From positions 1 to 30,519 of the forward strand of contig CAZWDL010000092.1 in the NCBI GenBank assembly GCA_964632995.1: a stretch of 30,519 bases of DNA, written 5' to 3'. The notes beneath the pieces were generated by a model that searched no databases, was not told the DNA's origin, and worked only from the letters and a program-made list of their open reading frames with translations. Both the position numbers and the translations under genes were made by a program. Numbering within the stretch: the first letter of the stretch is position 1; each line of letters opens with the position of its first letter. This document shows, one piece after another, positions 15,057 through 23,317 of the stretch. The DNA is from CAZWDL01 sp964632995. GTDB taxonomy: Bacteria > Bacteroidota > Bacteroidia > Chitinophagales > Saprospiraceae.

Positions 15057-15274
15057 AGAGGCCTGGGCAATCGCTGCTACCCTTTAACCCGATTTAAGAG
15101 CAGGCGTGAAATTTCATCCTTCGTCACCGTTTGGAACTCGAAAACGAAATTTAAACATCCTCCAAGGAAAAAAGGAGACCTCTACTTTCCCGATGTTGAA
15201 CATCTGATGTTTGTTGCTCATAAAATAAGTGTAGGGCTTATTGGCCTCCGCATTGTAATTTAAAGGCTACGAAC

Positions 15275-15922
15275 ATGAAATTAAAGAGAACCGAAGCATT
15301 TGAGCAACACGCCGATCGATATGACAATTGGTATGATGAAAATCAGGCCGTATTCGAATCCGAATTGCGCGCCATTCGCGAACAACTGCAAAAACTGCCC
15401 GCCAACATCGAAGGTATTGAGGTCGGCCTTGGCTCAGGGCGCTTTGCCAGTGAACTGAACATTAAAGAAGGAATAGAACCCGTTAATGCCTTACGGCAAA
15501 TGGCCATCGATCGAGGAATCGAGGTTATGGAAGCCCGGGCGGAAATGCTGCCTTACAGTGACATGAGCTTCGATTTCGTTCTCTTTGTCACTGTCAGTTT
15601 CCTCGAAGACCTCTCCCGCGCTTTTGGAGAAGCCTATCGCGTCCTCAATGACGGCGGCTCTATCCTCGTTGGTATAATAGACAAGGAAAAGCCTGTCGGA
15701 CAATTTTACCTCGAACGTCGTCCCAATAGTGTCTTTTACAAACACGCCCGGTTTTACACCGTGGATGCTGTTACCAAAATGCTGAAAGAAACGGGCTTTA
15801 AAGACTTCGAGTACACCCAGACCTTATTTGGCGAGCTCGATGATATCGATAAACCTCAGGCGCCGGAAGACGGCTACGACAAAGGTGGCTTCGTCGTTAT
15901 CAAAGCTACCAAACACACATAA
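15275..15922 (+). CDS. Class I SAM-dependent methyltransferase
   Basis: A 215-residue methyltransferase with SAM-binding motif I EVGLGSGRF at about 50-58, the acidic residue of motif II in GIEPV, motif post-II/III AEMLPYSDMSFDFVLF (about 90-105) and a motif near VLNDGGSILVGI. It fits the broad methyltransferase-11/25 type (UbiE/COQ5-like fold), whose substrates range widely; nothing here shows which. An N-terminal EQHADRYDNWYDEN stretch is typical of this group. It stands apart: about 220 bases follow the serine acetyltransferase gene, and a good terminator follows its stop codon, so it is likely transcribed alone. Confidence 0.85.
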   Translation: MKLKRTEAFEQHADRYDNWYDENQAVFESELRAIREQLQKLPANIEGIEVGLGSGRFASELNIKEGIEPVNALRQMAIDRGIEVMEARAEMLPYSDMSFDFVLFVTVSFLEDLSRAFGEAYRVLNDGGSILVGIIDKEKPVGQFYLERRPNSVFYKHARFYTVDAVTKMLKETGFKDFEYTQTLFGELDDIDKPQAPEDGYDKGGFVVIKATKHT

Positions 15923-15940
15923 AGCAAAGGATATTCAACA

Positions 15941-15980
15941 CAAATACCGGCCCTCATTCGCCGGTATTTGTTATCTTCCT
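15941..15980 (+). terminator. Terminator after the methyltransferase gene
   Basis: A perfect 11-bp stem CAAATACCGGC/GCCGGTATTTG with an 8-base loop (15941-15970), followed by a T- and pyrimidine-rich stretch. It lies 18 bases after the stop codon. The T-run is interrupted, so strength is moderate. Confidence 0.6.
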
Positions 15981-16045
15981 CTATACTTATTGTTATTCAG
16001 TCACCATATAATAAAACAGTGTACTGACCTGAATCCCTGCAACCC

Positions 16046-16462
16046 ATGCACCAATACCGGTTTATACCCCATACTGCCGATATCTCCATCGAAGTAGAGG
16101 CTGATACCCTGGAAGAACTTTTTCTGGCCAGCCTCCTGGGCATGAATCAAATCCTAAAAGAAGATTTTTGCCTTTACGCTCCCAATCCCAGCGCAGAGCA
16201 GGATGTAAGCATCCGTTCCGTGGACAATACGACGCTGCTCGTGGACTTTCTCTCCGCTGTGCTTACCCATACCTATCTGGAAAAAACGATGTTCTGCTGG
16301 GTAGACTTCTCCGCCCTCAATGCCAATTACGTGCAGGCCACGATTAAAGGGGTTCCGGTTGATTTTTTTGAAGATGATATTAAAGCGGTCACCTATCACG
16401 GCGCCGAGGTCAACCGGAATAAAGACGGTAGCTGGTCTACCGCCATTATTTTCGATATATGA
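16046..16462 (+). CDS. Archease
   Basis: A 138-residue archease, the small activator that promotes guanylylation and multiple turnover of RtcB RNA ligase. The N-terminal HTADISIEVEADTLEELF block (about 9-26) and the C-terminal IKAVTYHGAEV (about 111-121) and IIFDI end are family hallmarks; Asp residues in these segments bind metal in characterised archeases. The rtcB gene follows 48 bases downstream on the same strand, the classic pairing, and this makes the call firm. An RtcR-type sigma-54 activator, which controls rtcBA in Enterobacteria, is not present. Confidence 0.93.
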   Translation: MHQYRFIPHTADISIEVEADTLEELFLASLLGMNQILKEDFCLYAPNPSAEQDVSIRSVDNTTLLVDFLSAVLTHTYLEKTMFCWVDFSALNANYVQATIKGVPVDFFEDDIKAVTYHGAEVNRNKDGSWSTAIIFDI

Positions 16463-16510
16463 AGCACTGGGAATTTTATACTTTCTCACCAAACCTTCAA
16501 TCAGCCCAAA

Positions 16511-17962
16511 ATGAAAAAAGTCGAAAAAAAAGACTTGCAACAAATCAACTCGTTCACCTGGGAAATACCGAAAAGCTACCGGCCGGATATGCTGGTGCCC
16601 GCGAGGATTTACGCCCTCGAAGAACTGGTCGACGCCATCACCGGTGATCGCTCTCTCGACCAGTTGGTCAATGTCGCTACGCTGCCGGGCATCGTCAAGG
16701 CCTCTATGGTGATGCCGGATGTCCATCAGGGCTACGGGTTTCCCATCGGTGGCGTAGCTGCCACGCGTTACCCCGACGGCGTCATTTCTCCCGGAGGCAT
16801 TGGGTACGACATCAATTGTGGGGTGCGTCTGCTCATTTCTGAGCTCAATTACGATCAGGTGAAATCCCGCCTGGAGGATCTTTCCAAAGAACTTTACAAG
16901 CAAATCCCATCAGGATTGGGGCAAGGCGGCAGTCTGCAGCTCACTACCAATGAGATAGACCAGGTGCTGCGCAAAGGAGCTGCCTGGGCTGTAGAACAGG
17001 GAATGGGAACAGAAGAAGACCTGCTCCATGCGGAAAGCCAGGCCCGGCTGGAAGCAGCCGACCCTTCCAAGGTTTCTCCGCAGGCCAAAAAACGAGGTAG
17101 CGATCAGCTGGGCACCATCGGAGCCGGCAATCACTTCGTAGAAGTAGACCGCGTGGAAGCCATCTTCGATGAGGCGGCGGCCGAGGCCTACGGCCTTCAA
17201 CTCAACCAAATGGTCATCCTCATTCATACCGGCTCGCGTGGCCTCGGCCATCAGACGGCAACCGATTACCTGCGCACCATGATGGGCGCCATGTCCAAGT
17301 ATGACATCCAACCCGCCGACCGGGAGCTGGCCTGCGTTCCGCTCAGCTCTCCGGAAGGACAGGATTATTTTCACGCGATGTGCGCTGCCGCCAACTTCGC
17401 CTGGTGCAACCGGCAGGTCATCACCGAGGAAGCCCGCCGCGCCTGGAGCAATATCTTCGGCCGCGCCGGCGGCAAACTCCAGGTTCTGTACGACGTGGCG
17501 CACAACATCGCCAAGATCGAAGAACATCAGCTCAACGGCGAACGCAGTAAGGTTATCGTTCACCGCAAAGGCGCCACCCGCGCCTTCGGTCCCGGGTTTG
17601 CAGAATTGCCCGCCGCCTACCAACCGGTAGGCCAGCCGGTACTCATCCCCGGCAGTATGGGCACCGCTTCCTACGTCCTCCGCGGCACCGAAACCAGCAT
17701 GAAAACCAGCTTCGGCTCCTCTTGCCACGGCGCCGGCCGACGCCTCTCCCGCCGGGCCGCCAAACGCCAGGTGGATGCCGGCTCTCTGCTGAAAAAATTG
17801 CGCCATAAGGGTATTTACGTACAGGCCGGCTCTCACCGGGGAGTGACCGAAGAAGCACCTATTGCCTATAAAGACGTCGACCTGGTCGTCGAAACGGTCC
17901 ACCAGGCCGGCATCGCCAGGAAAGTGGCCCGGCTGCGACCCGCCTGCGTGATTAAGGGGTGA
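16511..17962 (+). CDS. rtcB: RtcB tRNA-splicing/RNA-repair ligase
   Basis: A 483-residue RNA ligase that joins 2',3'-cyclic-phosphate or 3'-phosphate ends to 5'-hydroxyl ends using GTP and manganese. Visible signatures: GGIGYDINCGVRLL (about 96-109) with the metal-binding Asp and Cys, GAGNHFVEV (about 201-209), HTGSRGLGHQ (about 236-245), the HRKGATRAF segment with the guanylylated His, and SCHGAGRRLSR near the C-terminus. Length is normal. It forms an operon with archease. In bacteria this system repairs RNA broken by toxins or stress and can restore cleaved tRNA or rRNA; the specific target here is unknown. Confidence 0.96.
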   Translation: MKKVEKKDLQQINSFTWEIPKSYRPDMLVPARIYALEELVDAITGDRSLDQLVNVATLPGIVKASMVMPDVHQGYGFPIGGVAATRYPDGVISPGGIGYDINCGVRLLISELNYDQVKSRLEDLSKELYKQIPSGLGQGGSLQLTTNEIDQVLRKGAAWAVEQGMGTEEDLLHAESQARLEAADPSKVSPQAKKRGSDQLGTIGAGNHFVEVDRVEAIFDEAAAEAYGLQLNQMVILIHTGSRGLGHQTATDYLRTMMGAMSKYDIQPADRELACVPLSSPEGQDYFHAMCAAANFAWCNRQVITEEARRAWSNIFGRAGGKLQVLYDVAHNIAKIEEHQLNGERSKVIVHRKGATRAFGPGFAELPAAYQPVGQPVLIPGSMGTASYVLRGTETSMKTSFGSSCHGAGRRLSRRAAKRQVDAGSLLKKLRHKGIYVQAGSHRGVTEEAPIAYKDVDLVVETVHQAGIARKVARLRPACVIKG

Positions 17963-18106
17963 GGGTGGCTGGAGGCTGGTGGGTCCAGCTAAGCCAGGCC
18001 GATGAGCCAGGCTGACGGCCGGCCAAATTCAGATGCTTGTCTTTCCTCCGTATTTTCTCTATTATCGCAGTGTACAAAAATTAAATTTTAACCAATACCA
18101 TTTCCT

Positions 18107-18991
18107 ATGGCCAGCATACTCGATTTGGTCGGCAATACCCCCCAGGTGAAAATTGAAAGCATTCTTCATAAGCCGGGGGTTCAGGTCTTCGGCAAACTGG
18201 AAGGCCACAATCCCGGCGGCAGCGTGAAGGACCGTGCCGCCTACGGAATGATCAAAGGCGCCATGGACCGGGGGGATCTAACCAAAGGCATGAAGCTCGT
18301 AGAAGCCACCAGTGGAAATACGGGCATCGCCCTGGCGATGATCGCTTCCAAATTCGGTATCGGTATTACCCTGATCATGCCGGAAAGCGCAACGGCCGAA
18401 CGCGTACAAACGATGAAAGCTTTCGGTGCCGAAGTCATCCTCACCCCTGCCGACAAAACCATTGAGTATTCGCGAGAATACGCCGAAGAGTTAGCCCAAA
18501 GCGACGAGTACCTCATGCTCAACCAATTCGCTAATCCCGACAACTGGAGTATGCACTACCGCACCACCGGACCGGAAATCTGGCGGGATACCCAAGGAAA
18601 AGTTACACATTTCGTCTCCTCTATGGGCACCACCGGTACCATTATGGGGGTTTCCCGCTATCTTAAAGAGCAAAACCCAGACGTACAAATCGTGGGGGTA
18701 CAACCCACCAGCGGCAGCAAAATTCCCGGTATCCGCCGCTGGTCGCCGGAGTATCTGCCCAAAATTTACGAAGCCGAAAGGGTCGATAAAATCATCGACG
18801 TGTCGGAAGCGGAGGCCAAAAACATGATGAAAAGGCTGGCCAAAGAAGAAGCAATCTTTGCCGGCGTCAGCTCTGGCGGCGCCGTAACGGCTGCCAAAAA
18901 GTTAGTTGATCAACTCGACGAAGGCCTCGTCGTCTGTATCATCTGTGATCGCGGCGACCGGTACCTGTCCTCCAATGTCTTCGAAGAGTGA
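18107..18991 (+). CDS. cysM: Cysteine synthase B (O-acetylserine sulfhydrylase), PLP-dependent
   Basis: A 294-residue PLP enzyme that makes cysteine from O-acetylserine and sulfide (or thiosulfate for CysM types). The PLP lysine lies in NPGGSVKDRA (about 35-44), the substrate loop in EATSGNTG (about 66-73), and the phosphate-binding SSGGAV near 253-258. The length is typical of CysM rather than CysK (about 310-320). It lies on the same strand as the serine acetyltransferase gene but 3 kb away, with rtcB between. No terminator is obvious in the 144-base gap after rtcB. The enzyme family is certain; the choice of CysM over CysK rests on length and the short N-terminus. Confidence 0.88.
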   Translation: MASILDLVGNTPQVKIESILHKPGVQVFGKLEGHNPGGSVKDRAAYGMIKGAMDRGDLTKGMKLVEATSGNTGIALAMIASKFGIGITLIMPESATAERVQTMKAFGAEVILTPADKTIEYSREYAEELAQSDEYLMLNQFANPDNWSMHYRTTGPEIWRDTQGKVTHFVSSMGTTGTIMGVSRYLKEQNPDVQIVGVQPTSGSKIPGIRRWSPEYLPKIYEAERVDKIIDVSEAEAKNMMKRLAKEEAIFAGVSSGGAVTAAKKLVDQLDEGLVVCIICDRGDRYLSSNVFEE

Positions 18992-19144
18992 TTCAATGTC
19001 TCCTTTGTTAAGTGTTAATTTCCGGGTTGAATGTCAACGGATTTTGTGATTAATCGAAACGTAGGTTCTCGCACATAGCAGCGCTACGCAAGGAGTTCTC
19101 CGACGACGAGTAACTGCAAAAGCCGCCACAGGCAATCCGAAGTT

Positions 19145-20119
19145 TTAGCCTTGACTGAGCACCAGGTCACGATACTTCAGGGCAAAAACATTATCCCGCA
19201 CCCAGATCCGGATTTCCTTTCTTTGATAGTTGACAGATACCACGCCCAGCCGGAAGAGGTTGACGCTGAGCAGGCCGTCAATGAAAAGGAGGTTTTGGCG
19301 AATGATTTTCAGATCTACAAAGGCCACCTTGGAATGAATCAGCGCCAATTCACCGCCAATGTGCAGGCTTGGAAGGGTGTAGTAATCTACCCGTTTTCGC
19401 GACAGGACGCCGTGGTATGAAATCTGATGACGTCGCAGGGCCGCAGCTTCCAGTTCTTTTTGCCAGGTGTTGTGCAACATATTCAGGGAGGCCCCGGAAT
19501 CAAGGCCTAGTCGCATCAGCTTTCCCTCATCACCAAAGCGGCCTTGGATGACGGGAAGATACCGGCACAAATAAAAGGGAATGCGATGATCCGCAGAGTC
19601 GGCGACAGCGCGAACCGGCTCTCCTTTTTTATCGAGCCGGTAAAGGATAATGCGCTGTTTGCCATAATCTACGTGCAGTTCCACCTGCTGCAATACTTCG
19701 TAGCCGATCAGTCCTAAAATTTCGACGCCCAGCACTCCTTCTGCCGTTTCCAGGTTTACTGTTTCCGCCAAAAATTTCCGGCGCTGCAGGCTTCCCCAGT
19801 GGAAGTCCTTGACAAAAAAATCCCCGACTTTTTGGCGTACACCATTCACATCCGTTACCTCTTTTACGAAGGGCTGGTTTCGGCTTTCGAAAATCCGCGC
19901 ATTGAGAAATAATCGGGAAGCTCCCGTATCCAGCAGAAACATTCCACTGCGTCCGTTGACCTCGGCCGGCACAAGCATGAGCTTTTCCCGGATCGTAATC
20001 GGGATTTCCGTCCGGTCGGTATCCATCTGATAAAGGAAGGACGTCGCCTTCACAATCATGGGCCATAGCAACAGCCCCGCTATTAGTGCACGAGGCACCA
20101 GAGTGAGCAATCTGTTCAT
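19145..20119 (-). CDS. Exported retropepsin-like aspartyl protease with two catalytic motifs
   Basis: A 324-residue protein with an N-terminal signal sequence (about 3-27). It carries two aspartyl-protease active-site motifs in one chain: FLLDTGAS (Asp64) and LGLDSGAS (Asp207), about 143 residues apart. Retropepsin-like bacterial proteases usually have one motif and dimerise; two motifs here could form an internal pseudo-dimer as in pepsin. Each motif is preceded by a beta-rich stretch, and the C-terminus (SVNLFRLGVVSVNYQRKEI) resembles the end of the second half domain. No PDZ domain, often attached in Bacteroidota relatives, is present. A perfect TAnnTTTG box lies about 20 bases upstream. 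Substrate unknown. Confidence 0.75.
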   Translation of the reverse strand: MNRLLTLVPRALIAGLLLWPMIVKATSFLYQMDTDRTEIPITIREKLMLVPAEVNGRSGMFLLDTGASRLFLNARIFESRNQPFVKEVTDVNGVRQKVGDFFVKDFHWGSLQRRKFLAETVNLETAEGVLGVEILGLIGYEVLQQVELHVDYGKQRIILYRLDKKGEPVRAVADSADHRIPFYLCRYLPVIQGRFGDEGKLMRLGLDSGASLNMLHNTWQKELEAAALRRHQISYHGVLSRKRVDYYTLPSLHIGGELALIHSKVAFVDLKIIRQNLLFIDGLLSVNLFRLGVVSVNYQRKEIRIWVRDNVFALKYRDLVLSQG

Positions 20120-20139
20120 ATCGGGTGATTTAGGTGTAC

Positions 20140-20147
20140 AAATATAT
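20140..20147 (-). promoter_or_regulatory. -7 box of the aspartyl protease gene
   Basis: The minus strand reads TATATTTG, an exact TAnnTTTG match, 20 bases before the ATG at 20119. No good TTG -33 element is found at the expected spacing. Confidence 0.45.
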
Positions 20148-20300
20148 CGGTCGGATCAACCGGCCGCTTTGTCGGATTGCCTATTGAGAGCTGTACTGAT
20201 AAAATGGCTAAAAAAAAGAATACTGTGAAAGACCAGATATGGAATACCCGGCTGTCACAACACTAATTTGGTAAGCGGATTACACGATAAAAGATAATTT

Positions 20301-20308
20301 TATTTTTG
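20301..20308 (+). promoter_or_regulatory. -7-like box preceding the hairpin cluster
   Basis: TATTTTTG matches TAnnTTTG exactly. The nearest TTTG upstream (20267-20270) is about 30 bases away, too far for a standard -33 element, so promoter activity is uncertain. Confidence 0.3.
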
Positions 20309-20432
20309 AAAGGTTGCACCGAATCCCTATATTCACTAATATAATTTCTCATTTATCCCCTCCGTGATAAAACTCCGGCAATTTTCTCGAAATTTTTACG
20401 AAAAAAACCGGAACGTTTCTCCCCATATTCTC

Positions 20433-20460
20433 GTATAGAAAGTATAAGTACTTTCTATAC
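20433..20460. repeat. Perfect 12-bp inverted repeat
   Basis: GTATAGAAAGTA (20433-20444) and TACTTTCTATAC (20449-20460) are exact reverse complements around the loop TAAG. There is no T-run directly after it, so it is not a simple terminator. It could be a protein-binding palindrome or an RNA stem. Confidence 0.75.
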
Positions 20461-20478
20461 CTATTATACCCAAACAAT

Positions 20479-20520
20479 AAGAGATCCCTACCTCATGGAT
20501 CTCTTTCAAGATCTCTTTTT
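20479..20520 (+). terminator. Terminator-like element with two alternative 3' arms
   Basis: AAGAGATC (20479-20486) can pair either with GATCTCTT at 20498-20505 (a 9-bp stem with the adjoining C/G) or with GATCTCTT at 20510-20517, the latter followed by TTT. The two pairings exclude each other. This fits a terminator or attenuator inside the spacer; its role is inferred from sequence only. Confidence 0.4.
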
Positions 20521-20796
20521 AGAAAAGTATCCATAAGGATACTGCCAGCACTTCCCCCTACAGGTCACCTTATTGACTGTCGCTTTTTGTGACTGCACCG
20601 GATACTGTCCTGCTAAGGACCATACCAGCTTTGAAGAAGCATAAATACCAAAACGTCGGAAAAAGCCTGAATTCACTCATGTACTCAGGCAAGACATTCA
20701 GTCTTTTATTCACTGGTAAGAAACATTTGTTTCGGTATATCAGCGAACTACCGCTGTTGTGCCCGACAAATGATAATAGTCCCAACTTCTGTTCCC

Positions 20797-23214
20797 ATGA
20801 CAAACACCTATTTCAAAAATTGGCAATCGGTACGTGAAGAATGGCTTTGGCGCTGGACCAACTGGCGCCGGCATTATTGCGTGCTGCGATACAATGTCTT
20901 CCATCGATTCCCCTTTCTGAGCTGGCCGCTCAAACTACTTTCCCTGATTTCCATCCTGATCCTGCTGGCCGCGCTCCTGTTGGCGATCAGTATTGAGATG
21001 GGAGCTTTCGGGCGCCTGCCGCAACGCAGCGACCTGGCCGGCATCACTAATTTTATGGCATCTGAGGTCTTGTCCGATGATGGCAGGGTGCTCGGACGCT
21101 ATTACTTTGAAAACCGGAGTAACGTACAATACGAGGACCTCTCGCCCCATTTTATCAACACCCTCATCGCTACGGAGGACGTCCGCTTCTTCACACACGA
21201 CGGCGTGGACCTCCGGTCCTGGGCCCGCGTGTTTTTAAAAACCATCATCCTGAAGGACCGCTCAGCAGGCGGGGGAAGCACACTCAGCCAGCAACTCGCC
21301 AAAAACCTCTATCCCCGGAAAGAATATCCTTATTTATCCTTGATCATAAATAAATTAAAAGAGGTCTTCGTCGCCCGGCGACTGGAACTCCTGTACTCTA
21401 AAGAGGAAATCCTGGAGTTGTATCTCAATACCGTGCCCTTCAGCGAAAACACCTACGGCATCAAGGTGGCGGCCCAGCGCTTTTTCAATACGACACCGAA
21501 AAAGCTCACGCCCGGGCAGTCGGCCGTACTCGTCGCCATGCTCAAAGCGCCGTCCACCTACAACCCCGTCCGGCACCCCAGCCTTTCCCTACAACGCAGG
21601 AACCTGGTCTTGCAGCAAATGGCGCACTACGGGTATCTGCCCCCGCAAGTGGTCGACTCGCTACAGCAGACCCCGCTCTGCCTGCAGTACTATCCGTTGG
21701 ACCACGATTACGGGTTAGCCACCTACTTCCGCGAGCACCTTCGCCTGGAAGTCAAGGACCTCATCAAAGATCTTCGTAAGGAAAACGGGATGGGCTATAA
21801 TCTCTATACCGACGGATTGAAAATTTATACGACCCTCGACGCCGACCTGCAATACTACGCCGAAACGGCTATGCAGACGCATCTGACTGAACTGCAACAA
21901 GACTTCGACCGGCATCTCGACGGAGAAGATCCCTGGGAAGTCGATACCGTATTGTACCTGTCAAAAGTGTTTTCCGAACGCTACCGCCTGCTTCGTGAGC
22001 GACAGGTACCGGAAGCGACTATTGACTCTATCTTCGAGACCCCAGTAGACATGCGTATCTTCAGCTGGGCGGGAGAACAACAGCTGCGCATGAGCCCGAT
22101 GGATTCCATTAAATATTATCTGGCGATTCTCAATGCCGGCCTGCTGTCCATGGAACCCCATACCGGCCGGATCAGAGCCTGGGTAGGAGGCATCGATTAC
22201 CAGTATTTCAAGTATGACCATGTCAAATCACGCCGGCAGGTTGGCTCCACCTTCAAGCCGGTGGTATATGCCACTGCTATCAGTGCGGGGATCCCGCCCT
22301 GCACCTACACCAATAACTCGTTGCGCCGCTACGCACGTTACGAAAACTGGATGCCCAAAAACGCTACCAACCGCTATGGCGGCTACTTTTCCATGGAAGG
22401 GGGGCTGATCAACTCGATCAACACGGTCACCGTGAGTATGGCCATGCGCGCTCGTCCAAAGAAGGTAGCGGCGCTGGCCGAGCAACTGGGCATCCGGCAA
22501 CGCGTTCCCCGCGTTCCGGCTATCGCTCTCGGCGCTATTGACGCTTCTCTGATGGATATGGTCAACGTATACGGTACTTTTGCCAATCGCGGCCTGCGGC
22601 CTGAACCCTACTACATCAAACGCATTGAAACCCCGCAGGGCGAAGTGCTCGTCGATTTCGAAAAAGCACGTGATACCTGTACCTGGGAAAGAGCGTTATT
22701 TGTCAACCAGGCCGATATGATCAATCACATGCTGCAGTCAGCCGTTGATCGGGGTACCGGCCGCCGCCTGCGCTGGCGTTACCGTTTCGACAACCCCATC
22801 GCCGGAAAAACGGGCACCAGTCAAAACCACTCCGATGGTTGGTTTATCGGCTATACGCCGAGCCTGGTCACCGGCGTATGGGTAGGCGCAGAAAGCCCTG
22901 CTGTGCGCTTCCGCAACCTCCGCCTTGGCCAGGGCGCCAACACCGCTCTGCCCGTCTTCGCCGAATACCTGCTGCGCATCAATGCCGGAGGGCGCCACGG
23001 ACACTACGTCGACCAGCCCTTCCCGGAACCCGCCGATACCGTCCGCTCCCAGCTGCGCTGCCCGCGCATCGTCTATCCGGAAGATGCACCGCTTGACTCC
23101 CTGCAACAAATGAAGCCCATTGCGCTGTCTCCGCTCCTCCCCGGTCTGAACGTTCCAGCACCGGCAGAACCGGTGGCTGCAAAACCGGAGGGCATGGAGG
23201 ATAAGAATAATTAG
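20797..23214 (+). CDS. Class A penicillin-binding protein (PBP1A-like)
   Basis: An 805-residue bifunctional peptidoglycan synthase. A basic, Trp-rich cytoplasmic tail precedes one membrane helix (about 44-66). The glycosyltransferase domain (GT51) shows ATEDVRFFTHDGVD with catalytic Glu127, GGSTLSQQLAKNL (about 159-171) and the RRLELLYSKEEILELYLN block. The transpeptidase domain has the SxxK motif STFK (Ser484, Lys487), SIN (540-542) and KTGT (from 671). It polymerises and crosslinks glycan strands in the periplasm. An in-frame ATG nine codons upstream (20770) is an alternative start. The gene stands alone, divergent from the aspartyl protease, behind the hairpin-rich spacer, which may therefore act as its leader. 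Confidence 0.93.
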   Translation: MTNTYFKNWQSVREEWLWRWTNWRRHYCVLRYNVFHRFPFLSWPLKLLSLISILILLAALLLAISIEMGAFGRLPQRSDLAGITNFMASEVLSDDGRVLGRYYFENRSNVQYEDLSPHFINTLIATEDVRFFTHDGVDLRSWARVFLKTIILKDRSAGGGSTLSQQLAKNLYPRKEYPYLSLIINKLKEVFVARRLELLYSKEEILELYLNTVPFSENTYGIKVAAQRFFNTTPKKLTPGQSAVLVAMLKAPSTYNPVRHPSLSLQRRNLVLQQMAHYGYLPPQVVDSLQQTPLCLQYYPLDHDYGLATYFREHLRLEVKDLIKDLRKENGMGYNLYTDGLKIYTTLDADLQYYAETAMQTHLTELQQDFDRHLDGEDPWEVDTVLYLSKVFSERYRLLRERQVPEATIDSIFETPVDMRIFSWAGEQQLRMSPMDSIKYYLAILNAGLLSMEPHTGRIRAWVGGIDYQYFKYDHVKSRRQVGSTFKPVVYATAISAGIPPCTYTNNSLRRYARYENWMPKNATNRYGGYFSMEGGLINSINTVTVSMAMRARPKKVAALAEQLGIRQRVPRVPAIALGAIDASLMDMVNVYGTFANRGLRPEPYYIKRIETPQGEVLVDFEKARDTCTWERALFVNQADMINHMLQSAVDRGTGRRLRWRYRFDNPIAGKTGTSQNHSDGWFIGYTPSLVTGVWVGAESPAVRFRNLRLGQGANTALPVFAEYLLRINAGGRHGHYVDQPFPEPADTVRSQLRCPRIVYPEDAPLDSLQQMKPIALSPLLPGLNVPAPAEPVAAKPEGMEDKNN

Positions 23215-23249
23215 CCGGAGGATGATTTGCTGCTCCGTTACGCCCACAC

Positions 23250-23291
23250 AAGCAAAATAAAGACGGCCCCTACCTCATTGCAGGAGCCGTC
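23250..23291 (-). terminator. Terminator of the sulfide:quinone oxidoreductase gene
   Basis: A 10-bp stem with one mismatch, GACGGCCCCT (23262-23271) with AGGAGCCGTC (23282-23291). On the minus strand it is followed by the T-rich TTTATTTTG. It lies between convergent genes and may also slow transcription from the PBP side. Confidence 0.65.
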
Positions 23292-23317
23292 TGATCCATC
23301 AGATATGGATAAATGCA

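Larger units (their letters stand above)
20120..20796. other. Long hairpin-rich intergenic region, no gene called
   Basis: About 680 bases between divergent genes. Several hairpins follow one another: TATATT/AATATA (20328-20343), TCCGG/CCGGA (about 20371-20412), a perfect 12-bp stem at 20433-20444/20449-20460, AAGAGATCC/GGATCTCTT (20479-20505) and AGTATCC/GGATACT (20526-20543). A TATTTTTG box at 20301-20308 could start a plus-strand RNA through them. Short open frames near 20590-20830 overlap the PBP start and look non-coding. A structured RNA or long regulated leader is possible. Confidence 0.5.

Noticed and set aside
16910..17902. 330-codon open frame opposite rtcB
   Set aside because: rtcB carries all its family motifs on the plus strand; the antisense translation is compositionally odd and has no recognisable domain.
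20589..20837. 82-codon open frame ahead of the penicillin-binding protein gene
   Set aside because: It overlaps the PBP start in another frame and shows no recognisable features.
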